Source of the DNA: an uncultured Lachnospiraceae bacterium
GTDB taxonomy: Bacteria; Bacillota; Clostridia; Lachnospirales; Lachnospiraceae
DNA length: 64,000 nt
Reading direction: 5' to 3'
Assembly (NCBI GenBank): GCA_902793335.1
Contig: CADBCZ010000001.1
Coordinates: forward strand, 62,001 to 126,000
The translations under genes were made by a program, and so were the position numbers. Positions 17,705 through 27,110 of this stretch are shown piece after piece. The first letter of the stretch is position 1. Each line of letters begins with the position of its first letter. The notes under the pieces were generated by a model. That model did no database searches. It was given only the letters and a program-made list of their open reading frames with translations, and was not told the DNA's origin.

Positions 17705-20356
17705 CTACCCTCTAAGTCTTTCCTGCAGATCGTTTAGATATAGCATCGCCTTCATTGGTGTCATATTTGACAAATCAAGTGCCTTAATATCAGCTACAAC
17801 ACTTGATTCTTCAGCGTTTTCAAAAAGTGATAACTGTCCTACAGTCTCACCCTTTTTACCTTTTCCCTTAGATTTCTTATCTTCGGTCAAAATCTGAGGC
17901 ATTATATCTGCAGCTGAAGTAACATTGATATCATGATCAGAAAGTTCTACAGATATCTCTTTTGCCCTTGATAATACAACCTCAGGAACACCTGCAAGTC
18001 TGGCAACCTGAATTCCGTAACTCTTGTCAGCACCACCCTTTATAATCTTTCGAAGGAATACTATATCATCACCGGATTCTTTAACTGATATACAGTAATT
18101 ATTAACTCCGGGTAATCTTCCCTCAAGCTCTGTTAATTCATGATAGTGTGTCGCAAATAATGTTTTTGCGCCTAACAGATCTCTTGAACTTATATATTCT
18201 ACTACCGCCCATGCAATAGAAAGACCGTCATATGTAGATGTACCACGACCTATCTCATCAAGAATAAGCAGACTGTTAGGAGTTGCATTTCTAAGGATAT
18301 TTGCAACCTCACTCATTTCCACCATAAATGTACTCTGTCCTGATGCAAGATCATCAGAAGCACCAACACGAGTGAATATCCTGTCTACAATTCCTATATC
18401 AGCAAAGGATGCCGGAACATATGACCCAATCTGAGCCATAAGCACAATTAAAGCAACCTGACGCATATATGTTGATTTACCGGCCATATTAGGTCCGGTA
18501 ATTATCGACAGACGATTATCCTCATTGTCAAGATAAGTATCATTTACTATAAATGAATCATTTGAGAGAACTTTCTCTACAACAGGATGTCTCCCCTCCT
18601 TAATATCTATTCGACCTTCTGTATTAATCGAAGGTCTGACAAAATGATTCTTCTCGGCAACGTAGGCAAGTGAAGCTAACGCATCAAGTTCTGCTACAAT
18701 CTTGGCACTTTTCTGTACGCGTTTAACTTCAGCAGCTAATTTATCTCTGACGTCACAGAACAGATCATATTCAAGTCCGTACAGTCTGTCTTCAGCGCCT
18801 AATATCTTCCCTGCTATTTCTTCTAACTCATCTGTAGAATAACGCTCAGATGTAGCAAGAGTCTGTTTTCTGATAAAATGATCAGGGACAAGGTCTTTGT
18901 ATGAATTAGTGACAACAAAATAATAACCAAAAACCTTATTATAATCGACCTTTAGATTCTTAATCCCTGTAGCTTCTCGTTCTTTTGCTTCAAGTTCTAA
19001 TATCCATTCCTTACCGTCTGTTTTGGCACTCTTTAACATATCGACATCTTCATTATAACCACTCTTGATAATACGACCTTCTTTAACCTGAATAGGTGCC
19101 TCTTCATCAATTGAAGCCTCAATCAGCTCATAGAGATCTGAAAGCTCATCTAATTCTTCATCATATTTATTTAAAAGACCATCTGAAAATTCGTGTAAAA
19201 CCTCTCTTACATGCGGAAGCATGGCAACTGAGTTCTTAAATGCAATTAAGTCTCTTGGATTTGCAGTTTTTAGAGTAATTCTTGTCATTAATCTTTCAAG
19301 ATCATAGACTGCCTGAAGATATTCACGAAGTTCTTCTCTATTAATAACCGAATTGTTAAATGCTTCAATAGCATCAAATCTGTCTTCTATTTCTTTAGCA
19401 CTTTTTAACGGCTGTTCAACCATTGAGCGCAAGGTTCTTGCTCCCATCGCCGTCTTGGTCTTATCAAGAACCCACAACAGTGAACCATGTTTATTTTTGT
19501 CTCGCATAGTCTCTGTAAGCTCAAGATTACGTCTTGTCGAACTGTCAAGTACTACGAAATCCTCTACATTATAAGTGCGAATATGATTGATATGCTCAAC
19601 AGCCCCCTTTTGAGTATCTTTGAGATAGTATATAAGACAGCCTATAGAGCTGATAGCTTCGTTATAATCCTTAAGTCCTAAACCTTCAAGATTGGAAACC
19701 GAAAATTGGTCTTTGATAAGATTTTCGTCCATTTCCCTGTCAAAATACCAATCCTCCATGATTGAAAGCATAACATTATTTTTATTGCAAAGATCAATTA
19801 TTGATATGTGAAGTCCTATACTTTCATCAACAGGAACACTACTATCGATTAGAATTTCAACAGGAGAAAACTTGGAAATCTCATCAATCACTTTAGAAAG
19901 AGTTGAAACTTCTGTTGTATAAAAATCTCCTGTTGTTATATCTGCAAATGAGATACCATAATTTTCGTCATGGTAGATACTCATAAGATAGTTGTTTTTA
20001 TTATCTTTAAGTCCGGCATCACTAATATTGGTACCGGGAGTAACTACCTTGATAACTTCCCTTTTTACGATACCTTTTGCAGTCTTCGGGTCCTCAACCT
20101 GTTCACATATAGCTACCTTATACCCCTTATCAACTAAGGTATTCATGTATTTTTCATATGAGTGAAAAGGAACACCGCACATTGGAGCCCGTTCCTCCAT
20201 GCCGCAGCTCTTTCCTGTAAGTGTAATTTCAAGTTCGCGAGATGCTGTAATCGCATCTTCAAAGAACATCTCATAGAAGTCGCCTAAGCGATAAAATAAT
20301 ATACAGTCTTTGTACTCCTCTTTAGTTTTGCAGTACATTTCCATCATGGGGGTCAT
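17705..20356 (-). CDS. mutS: DNA mismatch recognition protein MutS
   Basis: 883 residues, the usual MutS1 size. The N-terminal mismatch-wedge motif D-F-Y-E-M-F-F is near residue 27. The connector, lever and clamp regions follow. The ATPase has Walker A G-P-N-M-A-G-K-S-T (about 622), D-D-L-A-S-G-Q-S-T-F-M-V-E-M and D-E-I-G-R-G-T-S-T-Y-D-G. The C-terminal helix (M-T-P-M-x-A-x-x-x-L) matches the tetramerisation end. GAGG precedes the ATG. It is probably the first gene of mutS-mutL-miaA and lies after the terminator of the upstream aat operon. Confidence 0.97.
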   Translation of the reverse strand: MTPMMEMYCKTKEEYKDCILFYRLGDFYEMFFEDAITASRELEITLTGKSCGMEERAPMCGVPFHSYEKYMNTLVDKGYKVAICEQVEDPKTAKGIVKREVIKVVTPGTNISDAGLKDNKNNYLMSIYHDENYGISFADITTGDFYTTEVSTLSKVIDEISKFSPVEILIDSSVPVDESIGLHISIIDLCNKNNVMLSIMEDWYFDREMDENLIKDQFSVSNLEGLGLKDYNEAISSIGCLIYYLKDTQKGAVEHINHIRTYNVEDFVVLDSSTRRNLELTETMRDKNKHGSLLWVLDKTKTAMGARTLRSMVEQPLKSAKEIEDRFDAIEAFNNSVINREELREYLQAVYDLERLMTRITLKTANPRDLIAFKNSVAMLPHVREVLHEFSDGLLNKYDEELDELSDLYELIEASIDEEAPIQVKEGRIIKSGYNEDVDMLKSAKTDGKEWILELEAKEREATGIKNLKVDYNKVFGYYFVVTNSYKDLVPDHFIRKQTLATSERYSTDELEEIAGKILGAEDRLYGLEYDLFCDVRDKLAAEVKRVQKSAKIVAELDALASLAYVAEKNHFVRPSINTEGRIDIKEGRHPVVEKVLSNDSFIVNDTYLDNEDNRLSIITGPNMAGKSTYMRQVALIVLMAQIGSYVPASFADIGIVDRIFTRVGASDDLASGQSTFMVEMSEVANILRNATPNSLLILDEIGRGTSTYDGLSIAWAVVEYISSRDLLGAKTLFATHYHELTELEGRLPGVNNYCISVKESGDDIVFLRKIIKGGADKSYGIQVARLAGVPEVVLSRAKEISVELSDHDINVTSAADIMPQILTEDKKSKGKGKKGETVGQLSLFENAEESSVVADIKALDLSNMTPMKAMLYLNDLQERLRG

Positions 20357-20504
20357 AATTTTTTCCTCTTTTTCGTATATTTAAAAATATTAATAAAATA
20401 TAATACTTGTAATAAATCAAATACAGTATATTGTATAAGTTTTAATGATATACAACACCATCTTGCATTATAATACCTCGCATCAACTTCGTCAAATAAA
20501 AGAA

Positions 20505-20534
20505 ACCTGAATCGACTTAATTATCAATTCAGGT
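20505..20534 (-). terminator. Intrinsic terminator of the clpS-clpA-HD-GYP-aat operon
   Basis: ACCTGAAT at 20505-20512 pairs with ATTCAGGT at 20527-20534. On the minus strand the stem is followed by a T-rich run (TTTCTTTTATTT). It begins seven bases after the aat stop. The rest of the gap to mutS (20357-20504) shows only AT-rich DNA, presumably holding the mutS promoter. Confidence 0.75.
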
Positions 20535-20540
20535 CATTAA

Positions 20541-21191
20541 CTATTTCATACCGGCTTCAATTAAATTCATATACTCCTTATAACTAATCCTCTCCCCACC
20601 CATACTCTCCAAATGGTCAGTATGAAATTGACAATCAATAAAGACGAAATCATTATCAGCAAGCAGACTGGCAAGTCCAACAACAGCAAGTTTAGAACCA
20701 TTTTCTTTATCAGAAAACATACTCTCTCCGTAAAAGCATCTCCCAATGATAACTCCATACAGACCTCCTGCAAGCTCACCATCAGTATATGCCTGAACAC
20801 TCATAGCATAACCTTTATGAAAAAGTGCACCATAAGCTTTCTCCATATCATCATGAATCCATGTTCCTTCTGCAAACTCACGCTTCATTCGGCATCTATG
20901 CATAGTATCTGCAAAATCTCTGTTATACATTATATCTACCTTATGTTTTTTCATGAATTTTCTAAGAGAATGTGAAACATGAATCTTGTCAGGTCGTATG
21001 ATAAATCTCTCATGCGGACACCACCACATAATCGGTTGATCGGCATTATACCATGGAAATATTCCATGACTGTATGCAAGTAACAATCGCTCTACAGATA
21101 AATCACCGCCAACTGCCAGCAGTCCGTCTTCTTCTGCAAGTTCCGGCTTTGGAAAATATATTTCATTTTCATCTAATTGATAAACCGCCAT
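20541..21191 (-). CDS. aat: Leucyl/phenylalanyl-tRNA-protein transferase
   Basis: 216 residues with the L/F-transferase signatures F-P-x-P-x-L-A-x-x-x-G-L-L-A-V-G-G-D-L, G-I-F-P-W-Y, W-W-C-P-x-x-R, the central H-S-L-R-K, and G-E-S-M-F-S with D-C-Q near the C-terminus. The enzyme transfers Leu or Phe from tRNA to proteins with N-terminal Arg or Lys, creating ClpS-recognised degrons. clpS and clpA are in the same run of genes. AGAAGG precedes the ATG, and only four bases separate the gene from the upstream HD-GYP gene. Confidence 0.95.
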   Translation of the reverse strand: MAVYQLDENEIYFPKPELAEEDGLLAVGGDLSVERLLLAYSHGIFPWYNADQPIMWWCPHERFIIRPDKIHVSHSLRKFMKKHKVDIMYNRDFADTMHRCRMKREFAEGTWIHDDMEKAYGALFHKGYAMSVQAYTDGELAGGLYGVIIGRCFYGESMFSDKENGSKLAVVGLASLLADNDFVFIDCQFHTDHLESMGGERISYKEYMNLIEAGMK

Positions 21192-21195
21192 AATA

Positions 21196-22920
21196 TTATC
21201 CTTCTATCTGACTACTGTAATATTCTTCTAACTTCGGTCTGGCTTTAACATAATATTTCCTTAAACGATCGTCAAACTGCGTACCCATACCGTCCATAAT
21301 TATAGAATCCGCCTGTTCAAATGACATACTGTCTTTATATACTCTCTTACTTACTAAAGCATCATATACATCGGCTATTGCCATAATACGGGCTTCTATC
21401 GGTATTTCATCACCCTTAAGACCTTCAGGATATCCGGAACCATCTACTCTCTCGTGATGATAGTGTGCAACATTTTCTGCAATTACTTTAAATGCTTCAT
21501 TATCGGTCTTTTCCAAAATCTGATGTATTACCTTAGCTCCTTCTGCAGCGTGACATTTCATCTTCTCAAATTCCTCATCTGTAAACTTTCCGGGTTTTCG
21601 AAGAATCGCATCATCAACCGCAATTTTTCCAAGATCATGCATTGGTGCTGCCTTGATTATATTTTTGCAGAATTCATCAGAAAGACCGAGTTCATTATCT
21701 TTCATTATTTCATCTGTTATTAATTTCACACCAATACTGGTACGTCTGATATGACCACCTGTAGAATTGTCCCGACTTTCAACCATGGTTGCAAGACTTA
21801 ATATCAGGTTATTATGCATATCTATGATGTGTTGAGTCTTTTCGGAAACTTCATTTTGAAGTTTTTCATTATATGAGTCGAGAAGATTGATATATTTTCT
21901 ATTAGCAGTATCATCAGTAAGAGTTATTATATAACCACGTTTTCTCACACTATCATATAAGAAATTAACATTGACGTTATAGATTCTATCTGTTTTTTCG
22001 TCAAGCTTATCATTTATATGAAAAACATAAGTAAATGTATTATTATAGTTATCTTCTATAAAACTATCCAACCAGTGAATCAGTTTCTTCTGTTTTTTGT
22101 TATTAATATCAAGTCCATTATCAACTGTTAGTTCATCTAAAAAAGGTAATATTTCTTTAGCTTTCTCATTACTGCCAAGATAATTCTTTTTAAAATCAAA
22201 GGAAATGTAACCGGTTGAGCCTGTTTGCGTTAAGGAAGTCGCTACAGCATTATCTATGTCATAAAGACAGGTTCTGTATGCGATGATAAGATATATTACT
22301 TCTGCCAAAACATATCCCAACGGTATAAATTCAACTTCTTCAATTATCTTTTTCATAACAATATATGAAAATACCGCCATTCCATCAGGTACTATCAATA
22401 GATACAAAGTAATTCTGGACACCTGACTCTGTTTGATAAAACTGTAAATAATTACAATGATACCGACAATAAAAAGAGTAATTAAATAGACATAGAACAA
22501 AGTATGCACTATTCCATATTCTTTTTCGAGTACAAAGTATCCATCTTTTTGAATAAGTTCAACATTTTTATAATATAGATTATTTGTTCCGATTAACAGA
22601 ACGGTAACATATAATAAAACACTTATACAAAATACAAATACTTTAATTATCTTACGAAGTCTAACTTCGCAGAGATTGAAAATACTTAATGTAATAAAGT
22701 ATTGCAGAAATATTCCACCAATGTATATGAAACGCAGTCCCCAAAATGCAACATAGGTACTGTCAGCCTCTATATATAATAAATAGCCAAGACATGATAT
22801 CGGTACCAGGGTAAAAAACATAGTAAAGGTAATATCAAAATTCTTCTGCCATATACATACATAGAAAATTAATAATATCATTGATAGTATGAATAATGTA
22901 CTGTAATATGTAACAACCAT
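21196..22920 (-). CDS. Membrane 7TM-PAS-HD-GYP domain protein, probable c-di-GMP phosphodiesterase
   Basis: 574 residues. The first 220 or so contain about seven hydrophobic helices, resembling the histidine-kinase N-terminal 7TM sensor. A PAS-like region follows (about 225-340), then a short coiled coil. The HD-GYP domain has M-H-D-L-G-K-I-A near residue 426 and H-H-E-R-V-D-G-S-G-Y-P near 490. The residues of active HD-GYP phosphodiesterases are retained, so cleavage of cyclic di-GMP at the inner face of the membrane is likely. The signal is unknown. It lies between clpA and aat with short gaps, so it is co-transcribed with the N-degron genes. Confidence 0.88.
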   Translation of the reverse strand: MVVTYYSTLFILSMILLIFYVCIWQKNFDITFTMFFTLVPISCLGYLLYIEADSTYVAFWGLRFIYIGGIFLQYFITLSIFNLCEVRLRKIIKVFVFCISVLLYVTVLLIGTNNLYYKNVELIQKDGYFVLEKEYGIVHTLFYVYLITLFIVGIIVIIYSFIKQSQVSRITLYLLIVPDGMAVFSYIVMKKIIEEVEFIPLGYVLAEVIYLIIAYRTCLYDIDNAVATSLTQTGSTGYISFDFKKNYLGSNEKAKEILPFLDELTVDNGLDINNKKQKKLIHWLDSFIEDNYNNTFTYVFHINDKLDEKTDRIYNVNVNFLYDSVRKRGYIITLTDDTANRKYINLLDSYNEKLQNEVSEKTQHIIDMHNNLILSLATMVESRDNSTGGHIRRTSIGVKLITDEIMKDNELGLSDEFCKNIIKAAPMHDLGKIAVDDAILRKPGKFTDEEFEKMKCHAAEGAKVIHQILEKTDNEAFKVIAENVAHYHHERVDGSGYPEGLKGDEIPIEARIMAIADVYDALVSKRVYKDSMSFEQADSIIMDGMGTQFDDRLRKYYVKARPKLEEYYSSQIEG

Positions 22921-22936
22921 AATGACATCTCCTGAT

Positions 22937-25279
22937 TTATCGTACTATAAAACAATCACCTTCTGCTGATATGGTAACTTCTCCTCCATTTTTTAATTTA
23001 CCAAACAAAATATCATCAACCAATAACGGTTTAATCTCATTTCGGATAATTCTGTCTATCTCACGCGCTCCAAACTCTTCACTTACGCCTTTTTTCTTGA
23101 TAAGTTTAAATGCATCCTCATCAACAGACATAGAAATATTACGTTTGATAAGTAAGGCTTTTAACTCGCCCATTTTCTTTTCAACAACACGTTCTGCCAT
23201 GTTATCATCCATACCGTTAAACACAACAATTCTGTTAAGTCTGTTTCTAAATTCAGGTTGAAATACTCTTTCGACTTCATCCATAATAACACTACTGTCG
23301 TAGGCAGACGTTCCAAAACCAATCCCTTTCTTACCTATACGACTTGCTCCTGCATTAGAAGTCATAATAATTACTACATTACGAAAATCAGCTTTTCTTC
23401 CCTGATTGTCAGTAAGTGTCGCATAATCCATAACTTGCAGAAGAATATTATAAATGTCAAAATGAGCTTTTTCTATCTCATCAAGGAGTAATACAGCAAA
23501 TGGATTCTTACGTATCTCTTCTGTAAGAAGACCACCTTCCTCATAGCCCACGTATCCGGCAGGTGAACCTATAAGTTTGGCCACAGCATGTTTTTCTCCG
23601 TATTCACTCATGTCAAAACGAATAAGCTTAACGCCTAATTGCTTTGCAAGAGTTCTTGCAACTTCTGTTTTACCAACACCTGTAGGTCCGACAAACAACA
23701 GGCTTGCGAGAGGTTTATCTTCGTCAAGTAGACCGGCTTTTGAAAATTTAATAGCATTTACAACTTGTGATATTGACTCATCCTGACCAAAGATATGGCT
23801 CTTCATCTTATCATCAAGATTTGACAATCCTTCTGTATCTTCGGTATCTACAGTCTCCATAGGAACACGGCATATTTTTGTTAGGACTGTATTTATTATA
23901 TCTTTATCAACTGTTCCGTATACGGATTCTTTTTCTACTTCACTGTTATCGGCTTGATCAGAAGCATCTTCATCCATATTACTTCTTCTAGTATTTAACT
24001 TGCAATAAGCACCGGCTTCATCAATTAAGTCAATTGCTTTATCCGGCAGAAATCTCTCATTGATGTGTTTGGCACTCATTGTAACGGCATATTTTAATAC
24101 TTCATCATCGTATCTTACATGATGAAACTCTTCATAGCTTTCCTTTAAACCTTTGAGTATCTCTAATGTCTCTTCTTCTGTTGGTTCTTTAACTTCAACA
24201 TTCTGAAATCTTCTGACAAGACTTTTGTTTTTTTCAAAGTGTTTCTTGTATTCCTCAAATGTGGTAGCGCCTATAAATCTTATATGGCCGGAAGACAGAT
24301 ATGGTTTTAACATATTTCCGGCATCAAAAGAACTCTCACCGGCAGCACCTGCACCGGAAAGATTATGAATCTCATCAATATATATTATAGGTTTTTCCTG
24401 CTTCTCAATCTCGGATAATACCTTCTTGAAACGTTTTTCAAAATCACCACGATACTGAGTTCCTGCAAGCATACCACCAAGATCTAATGAATAGACCTTG
24501 CTTCCAATCAATTCTTCCGGAACATTTCCCTCATTAATTCGTGCAACCAATCCGTAAGTTATCGCAGTTTTTCCAACTCCGGGTTCTCCAATATGAAGAG
24601 GATTATTCTTATCTTTTCTGCAAAGAATCTGAATAGTACGTTCTAATTCATCCTCTCTTCCGATCAAAGGGTTGATTCCCTCCATATTATCATTCAAGCA
24701 GGGTGCAAGAGTTTTTAACTGGTTTGTTTTATTCTTCTTTTTACCTGATGATTTTGGAGCTTGCATAGACGAAAAATCTATATATATATTAATGTCATTA
24801 TCAGGTTCATCCTCTGATGATGAGAAATCTGACAATTCTTTCCCTGTTTCATTAATCTCATCTGATATTTCTGCCATCATAGAAAGAAGGTCAGCTTCGG
24901 TAATACCCTGTTTTTCCATATAATATACGGCATATGATTCTTCGAGTTGCCATATTCCATGCAAAATATGCCTGATTTCAATATTCTCACATCCTGAATT
25001 TGTGGCAGACTGCTCTGCATACGAAAGAACAAATATACTTCCGGCGGATAATTCCGGATATGAGTTCTCTACCTTCTCTACATATTCATCTATATATTTT
25101 TTCAGACCGGATTTAAGCTTTTTGACATCACCCTCACAATCGTAAAAAGCCTCAGCAAACAAAACATCATCAGCTATGAAATAAAGCAGCATCTCCGGTG
25201 TCAAATATTCATATTTTTCCTCTTTGACGAACTGTACAACCTTATCCATCAAAGACGCAGCTTGTTCTGACATATTCAT
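22937..25279 (-). CDS. clpA: ClpA, AAA+ unfoldase of the ClpAP protease
   Basis: 780 residues. The N-domain (about 1-150) includes the double Clp-N repeat region. The first AAA+ module has Walker A G-E-P-G-V-G-K-T near 230 and the second has G-P-T-G-V-G-K-T near 530. A K-K-G-I-G-F-G loop near 651 is the I-G-F/L tripeptide used to dock ClpP. There is no long middle coiled coil of the ClpB type. Together with clpS 57 bases upstream this identifies ClpA rather than ClpC. ClpP is not in the window. AGGAGA lies before the ATG. Confidence 0.94.
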   Translation of the reverse strand: MNMSEQAASLMDKVVQFVKEEKYEYLTPEMLLYFIADDVLFAEAFYDCEGDVKKLKSGLKKYIDEYVEKVENSYPELSAGSIFVLSYAEQSATNSGCENIEIRHILHGIWQLEESYAVYYMEKQGITEADLLSMMAEISDEINETGKELSDFSSSEDEPDNDINIYIDFSSMQAPKSSGKKKNKTNQLKTLAPCLNDNMEGINPLIGREDELERTIQILCRKDKNNPLHIGEPGVGKTAITYGLVARINEGNVPEELIGSKVYSLDLGGMLAGTQYRGDFEKRFKKVLSEIEKQEKPIIYIDEIHNLSGAGAAGESSFDAGNMLKPYLSSGHIRFIGATTFEEYKKHFEKNKSLVRRFQNVEVKEPTEEETLEILKGLKESYEEFHHVRYDDEVLKYAVTMSAKHINERFLPDKAIDLIDEAGAYCKLNTRRSNMDEDASDQADNSEVEKESVYGTVDKDIINTVLTKICRVPMETVDTEDTEGLSNLDDKMKSHIFGQDESISQVVNAIKFSKAGLLDEDKPLASLLFVGPTGVGKTEVARTLAKQLGVKLIRFDMSEYGEKHAVAKLIGSPAGYVGYEEGGLLTEEIRKNPFAVLLLDEIEKAHFDIYNILLQVMDYATLTDNQGRKADFRNVVIIMTSNAGASRIGKKGIGFGTSAYDSSVIMDEVERVFQPEFRNRLNRIVVFNGMDDNMAERVVEKKMGELKALLIKRNISMSVDEDAFKLIKKKGVSEEFGAREIDRIIRNEIKPLLVDDILFGKLKNGGEVTISAEGDCFIVR

Positions 25280-25336
25280 ACTTATATTCTTCTCCTGTAT
25301 AGTAAAATCAATAATTAGATAAACTCTGTAACTTAT

Positions 25337-25636
25337 TTACGCTTCTTCAATAGTCATTCTGAATGGGAAACCTTCTTCTCTGGCTTTTGTCATTGCTGCG
25401 TTTGTCTTAGTAAGAGCAATATCATAGGGATAAGCTCCAACAACAGCCCTTCCGTTCTTATGTACATGCATCATAATATTCTCGGCATCGACCGGGTCTT
25501 TATGAAAAATCTCAATAAGGATATTTACAACAAACTCCATTGAAGTAAAGTCATCATTTATCATTATAACATTAAATTTTTTTGGTTTTGTAACCTTTGT
25601 TTTTGTGCTTTCCTGAAATGATCCCTCTGTAGCCAT
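25337..25636 (-). CDS. clpS: ClpS, N-degron adaptor of ClpA
   Basis: 99 residues with the ClpS core: P-K-K-F-N-V-I-M-I-N-D-D-F-T-S-M-E-F-V, then M-M-H-V-H-K-N-G-R-A-V-V-G-A-Y. The N-D-D motif and the downstream His residues shape the hydrophobic N-degron pocket. ClpS hands substrates with N-terminal Leu, Phe, Tyr or Trp to ClpA. It is the first gene of the clpS-clpA-HD-GYP-aat run. GAGGTG precedes the ATG. Confidence 0.96.
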   Translation of the reverse strand: MATEGSFQESTKTKVTKPKKFNVIMINDDFTSMEFVVNILIEIFHKDPVDAENIMMHVHKNGRAVVGAYPYDIALTKTNAAMTKAREEGFPFRMTIEEA

Positions 25637-25670
25637 ATTAAAGTCACCTCACTTCAAATATAATATAATT

Positions 25671-25697
25671 ATTATATCATAAAGTTTTATAATACAA
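25671..25697 (-). promoter_or_regulatory. Possible promoter of the clpS operon
   Basis: On the minus strand there is a perfect TATAAT (25676-25671) with TTGTAT (25697-25692) upstream. The spacer is only 15 bases, so the exact -35 is uncertain. It lies between the terminator of the cobalamin operon and clpS. Confidence 0.35.
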
Positions 25698-25708
25698 AAT
25701 CCCCGATA

Positions 25709-25741
25709 TAAAAAAACACTGCATTAACAAACACAGTGTTT
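25709..25741 (-). terminator. Intrinsic terminator of the cobalamin operon, overlapping the cbiA stop
   Basis: AAACACTG (25714-25721) pairs with CAGTGTTT (25734-25741). On the minus strand the stem is followed by a run of T. The cbiA stop codon (25724-25726) lies in the loop, so translating ribosomes may compete with hairpin folding. Confidence 0.85.
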
Positions 25742-27109
25742 CTTATATTCTTCTGCTTTTTCGACAAATTTTTGTGCAAATGCAGGATTAGATGGATAAT
25801 ATAAATGTGGAAATCCAATCCAGTAGTTATCTCCCTCGATAATACAACTATATTCTCTTCCGGTTAAAGGCTTTTTTGCAATACAACTTTTACCATTATT
25901 GGTACTGTCATAATAATGAAATTCATGACCTTTTATTATTTCATCTTCCGGAAGAAAACTGCTTTGGTTTTCTTTTATTTCAATATAACCGAAACGAACC
26001 AATCTTCCCGTATATTCACACGTGCCGGGAACTGCACCGACCATATTGTATTTCATACCTTTTTCATCAATCAAAGATTCATGAAGATACATAAAGCCAC
26101 CACATTCAACTACAAATGGCATACCTTTGTCAAAAGCTGTTTTGATTGAACTAAGCATACTGATATTCTTAGATAATTGATCTGCATAATTTTCGGGATA
26201 ACCACCACCAATTAATACAGCATGGCAATTCTTTGGCAATTCATTATCATGAAGTGGTGAAAAATATTCAAGTTTTGCTCCATAATCCTCTAATAGATGA
26301 AGATTATCATGATAATAAAAACAGAATGCTTCATCCCATGCTACTGCAATTATAGGTGTTTCATCAAGTTTGTTTAAGTGATCTTTTCTTTGAAAATGAA
26401 TCGGATCATACTCAATTTCTTTTGCATTACCCGCAATAGCCTTAAGAGCATTAATATTAATATTATGTTTCAATTCATCGGAAACGATAGTTAATTGATC
26501 CTGTAGGTTTGTTATTTCATCAGGCAGAACCAGACCTAAATGTCTGCTTTGTATATATGTTTCCTTATGCTCAGGGAAATATCCCAACACCTCAACGTTA
26601 AGTTCTTTTTCGATTAGAGGTCTAATAATTTCATAATATGATTTAGAAATTTTATTTAATATTATTCCTTTAATAAGATGTTCGCTGTCATAAGAAAGAA
26701 ATCCTGAAATCATCGGAATCAATGAACGTCCCATACCCTTTGCGTCAATAACAAGAACTATAGGTGTATCTGTTATTTTTGCCAAATTATAAGAAGAACC
26801 CTCTTCTTTTACGCCACCAAGCCCATCGTAAAGTCCCATAACTCCTTCCATCACAACAAAATTATCCTCAGTTAAATCACGGACAAAAAGTTCCCTTGTC
26901 GTATTAATATCAGTAAAGAAAGTATCAAGATTCTTTGAAGGAATCCCAATAACCTTATTATGGAACATAGGGTCAATATAATCAGGTCCACATTTAAATG
27001 AAACTACAGATTCTCCGTTATCTTTCAATATTTTAAGTAAAGCACAAGTTATTGTAGTTTTTCCGCTTCCACTCTTAGGAGCTGCAATCATAACACGGTT
27101 AAGTTTCAT
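25724..27109 (-). CDS. cbiA: Cobyrinic acid a,c-diamide synthase
   Basis: 461 residues from the ATG at 27109, which follows TGAGG; an ATG ten codons upstream overlaps the previous gene without a ribosome site. The N-terminal dethiobiotin-synthetase-like P-loop (A-A-P-K-S-G-S-G-K-T-T) and G-V-M-G-L-Y-D-G-L-G-G are CbiA signatures. The C-terminal class I glutaminase domain has its nucleophile Cys in F-V-V-E-C-G-G-F-M-Y-L. The enzyme amidates carboxylates a and c of cob(II)yrinic acid using glutamine and ATP. It is the last gene of the operon; its end overlaps the terminator. Confidence 0.95.
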   Translation of the reverse strand: MKLNRVMIAAPKSGSGKTTITCALLKILKDNGESVVSFKCGPDYIDPMFHNKVIGIPSKNLDTFFTDINTTRELFVRDLTEDNFVVMEGVMGLYDGLGGVKEEGSSYNLAKITDTPIVLVIDAKGMGRSLIPMISGFLSYDSEHLIKGIILNKISKSYYEIIRPLIEKELNVEVLGYFPEHKETYIQSRHLGLVLPDEITNLQDQLTIVSDELKHNININALKAIAGNAKEIEYDPIHFQRKDHLNKLDETPIIAVAWDEAFCFYYHDNLHLLEDYGAKLEYFSPLHDNELPKNCHAVLIGGGYPENYADQLSKNISMLSSIKTAFDKGMPFVVECGGFMYLHESLIDEKGMKYNMVGAVPGTCEYTGRLVRFGYIEIKENQSSFLPEDEIIKGHEFHYYDSTNNGKSCIAKKPLTGREYSCIIEGDNYWIGFPHLYYPSNPAFAQKFVEKAEEYKKHCVC

Positions 27110-27110
27110 A

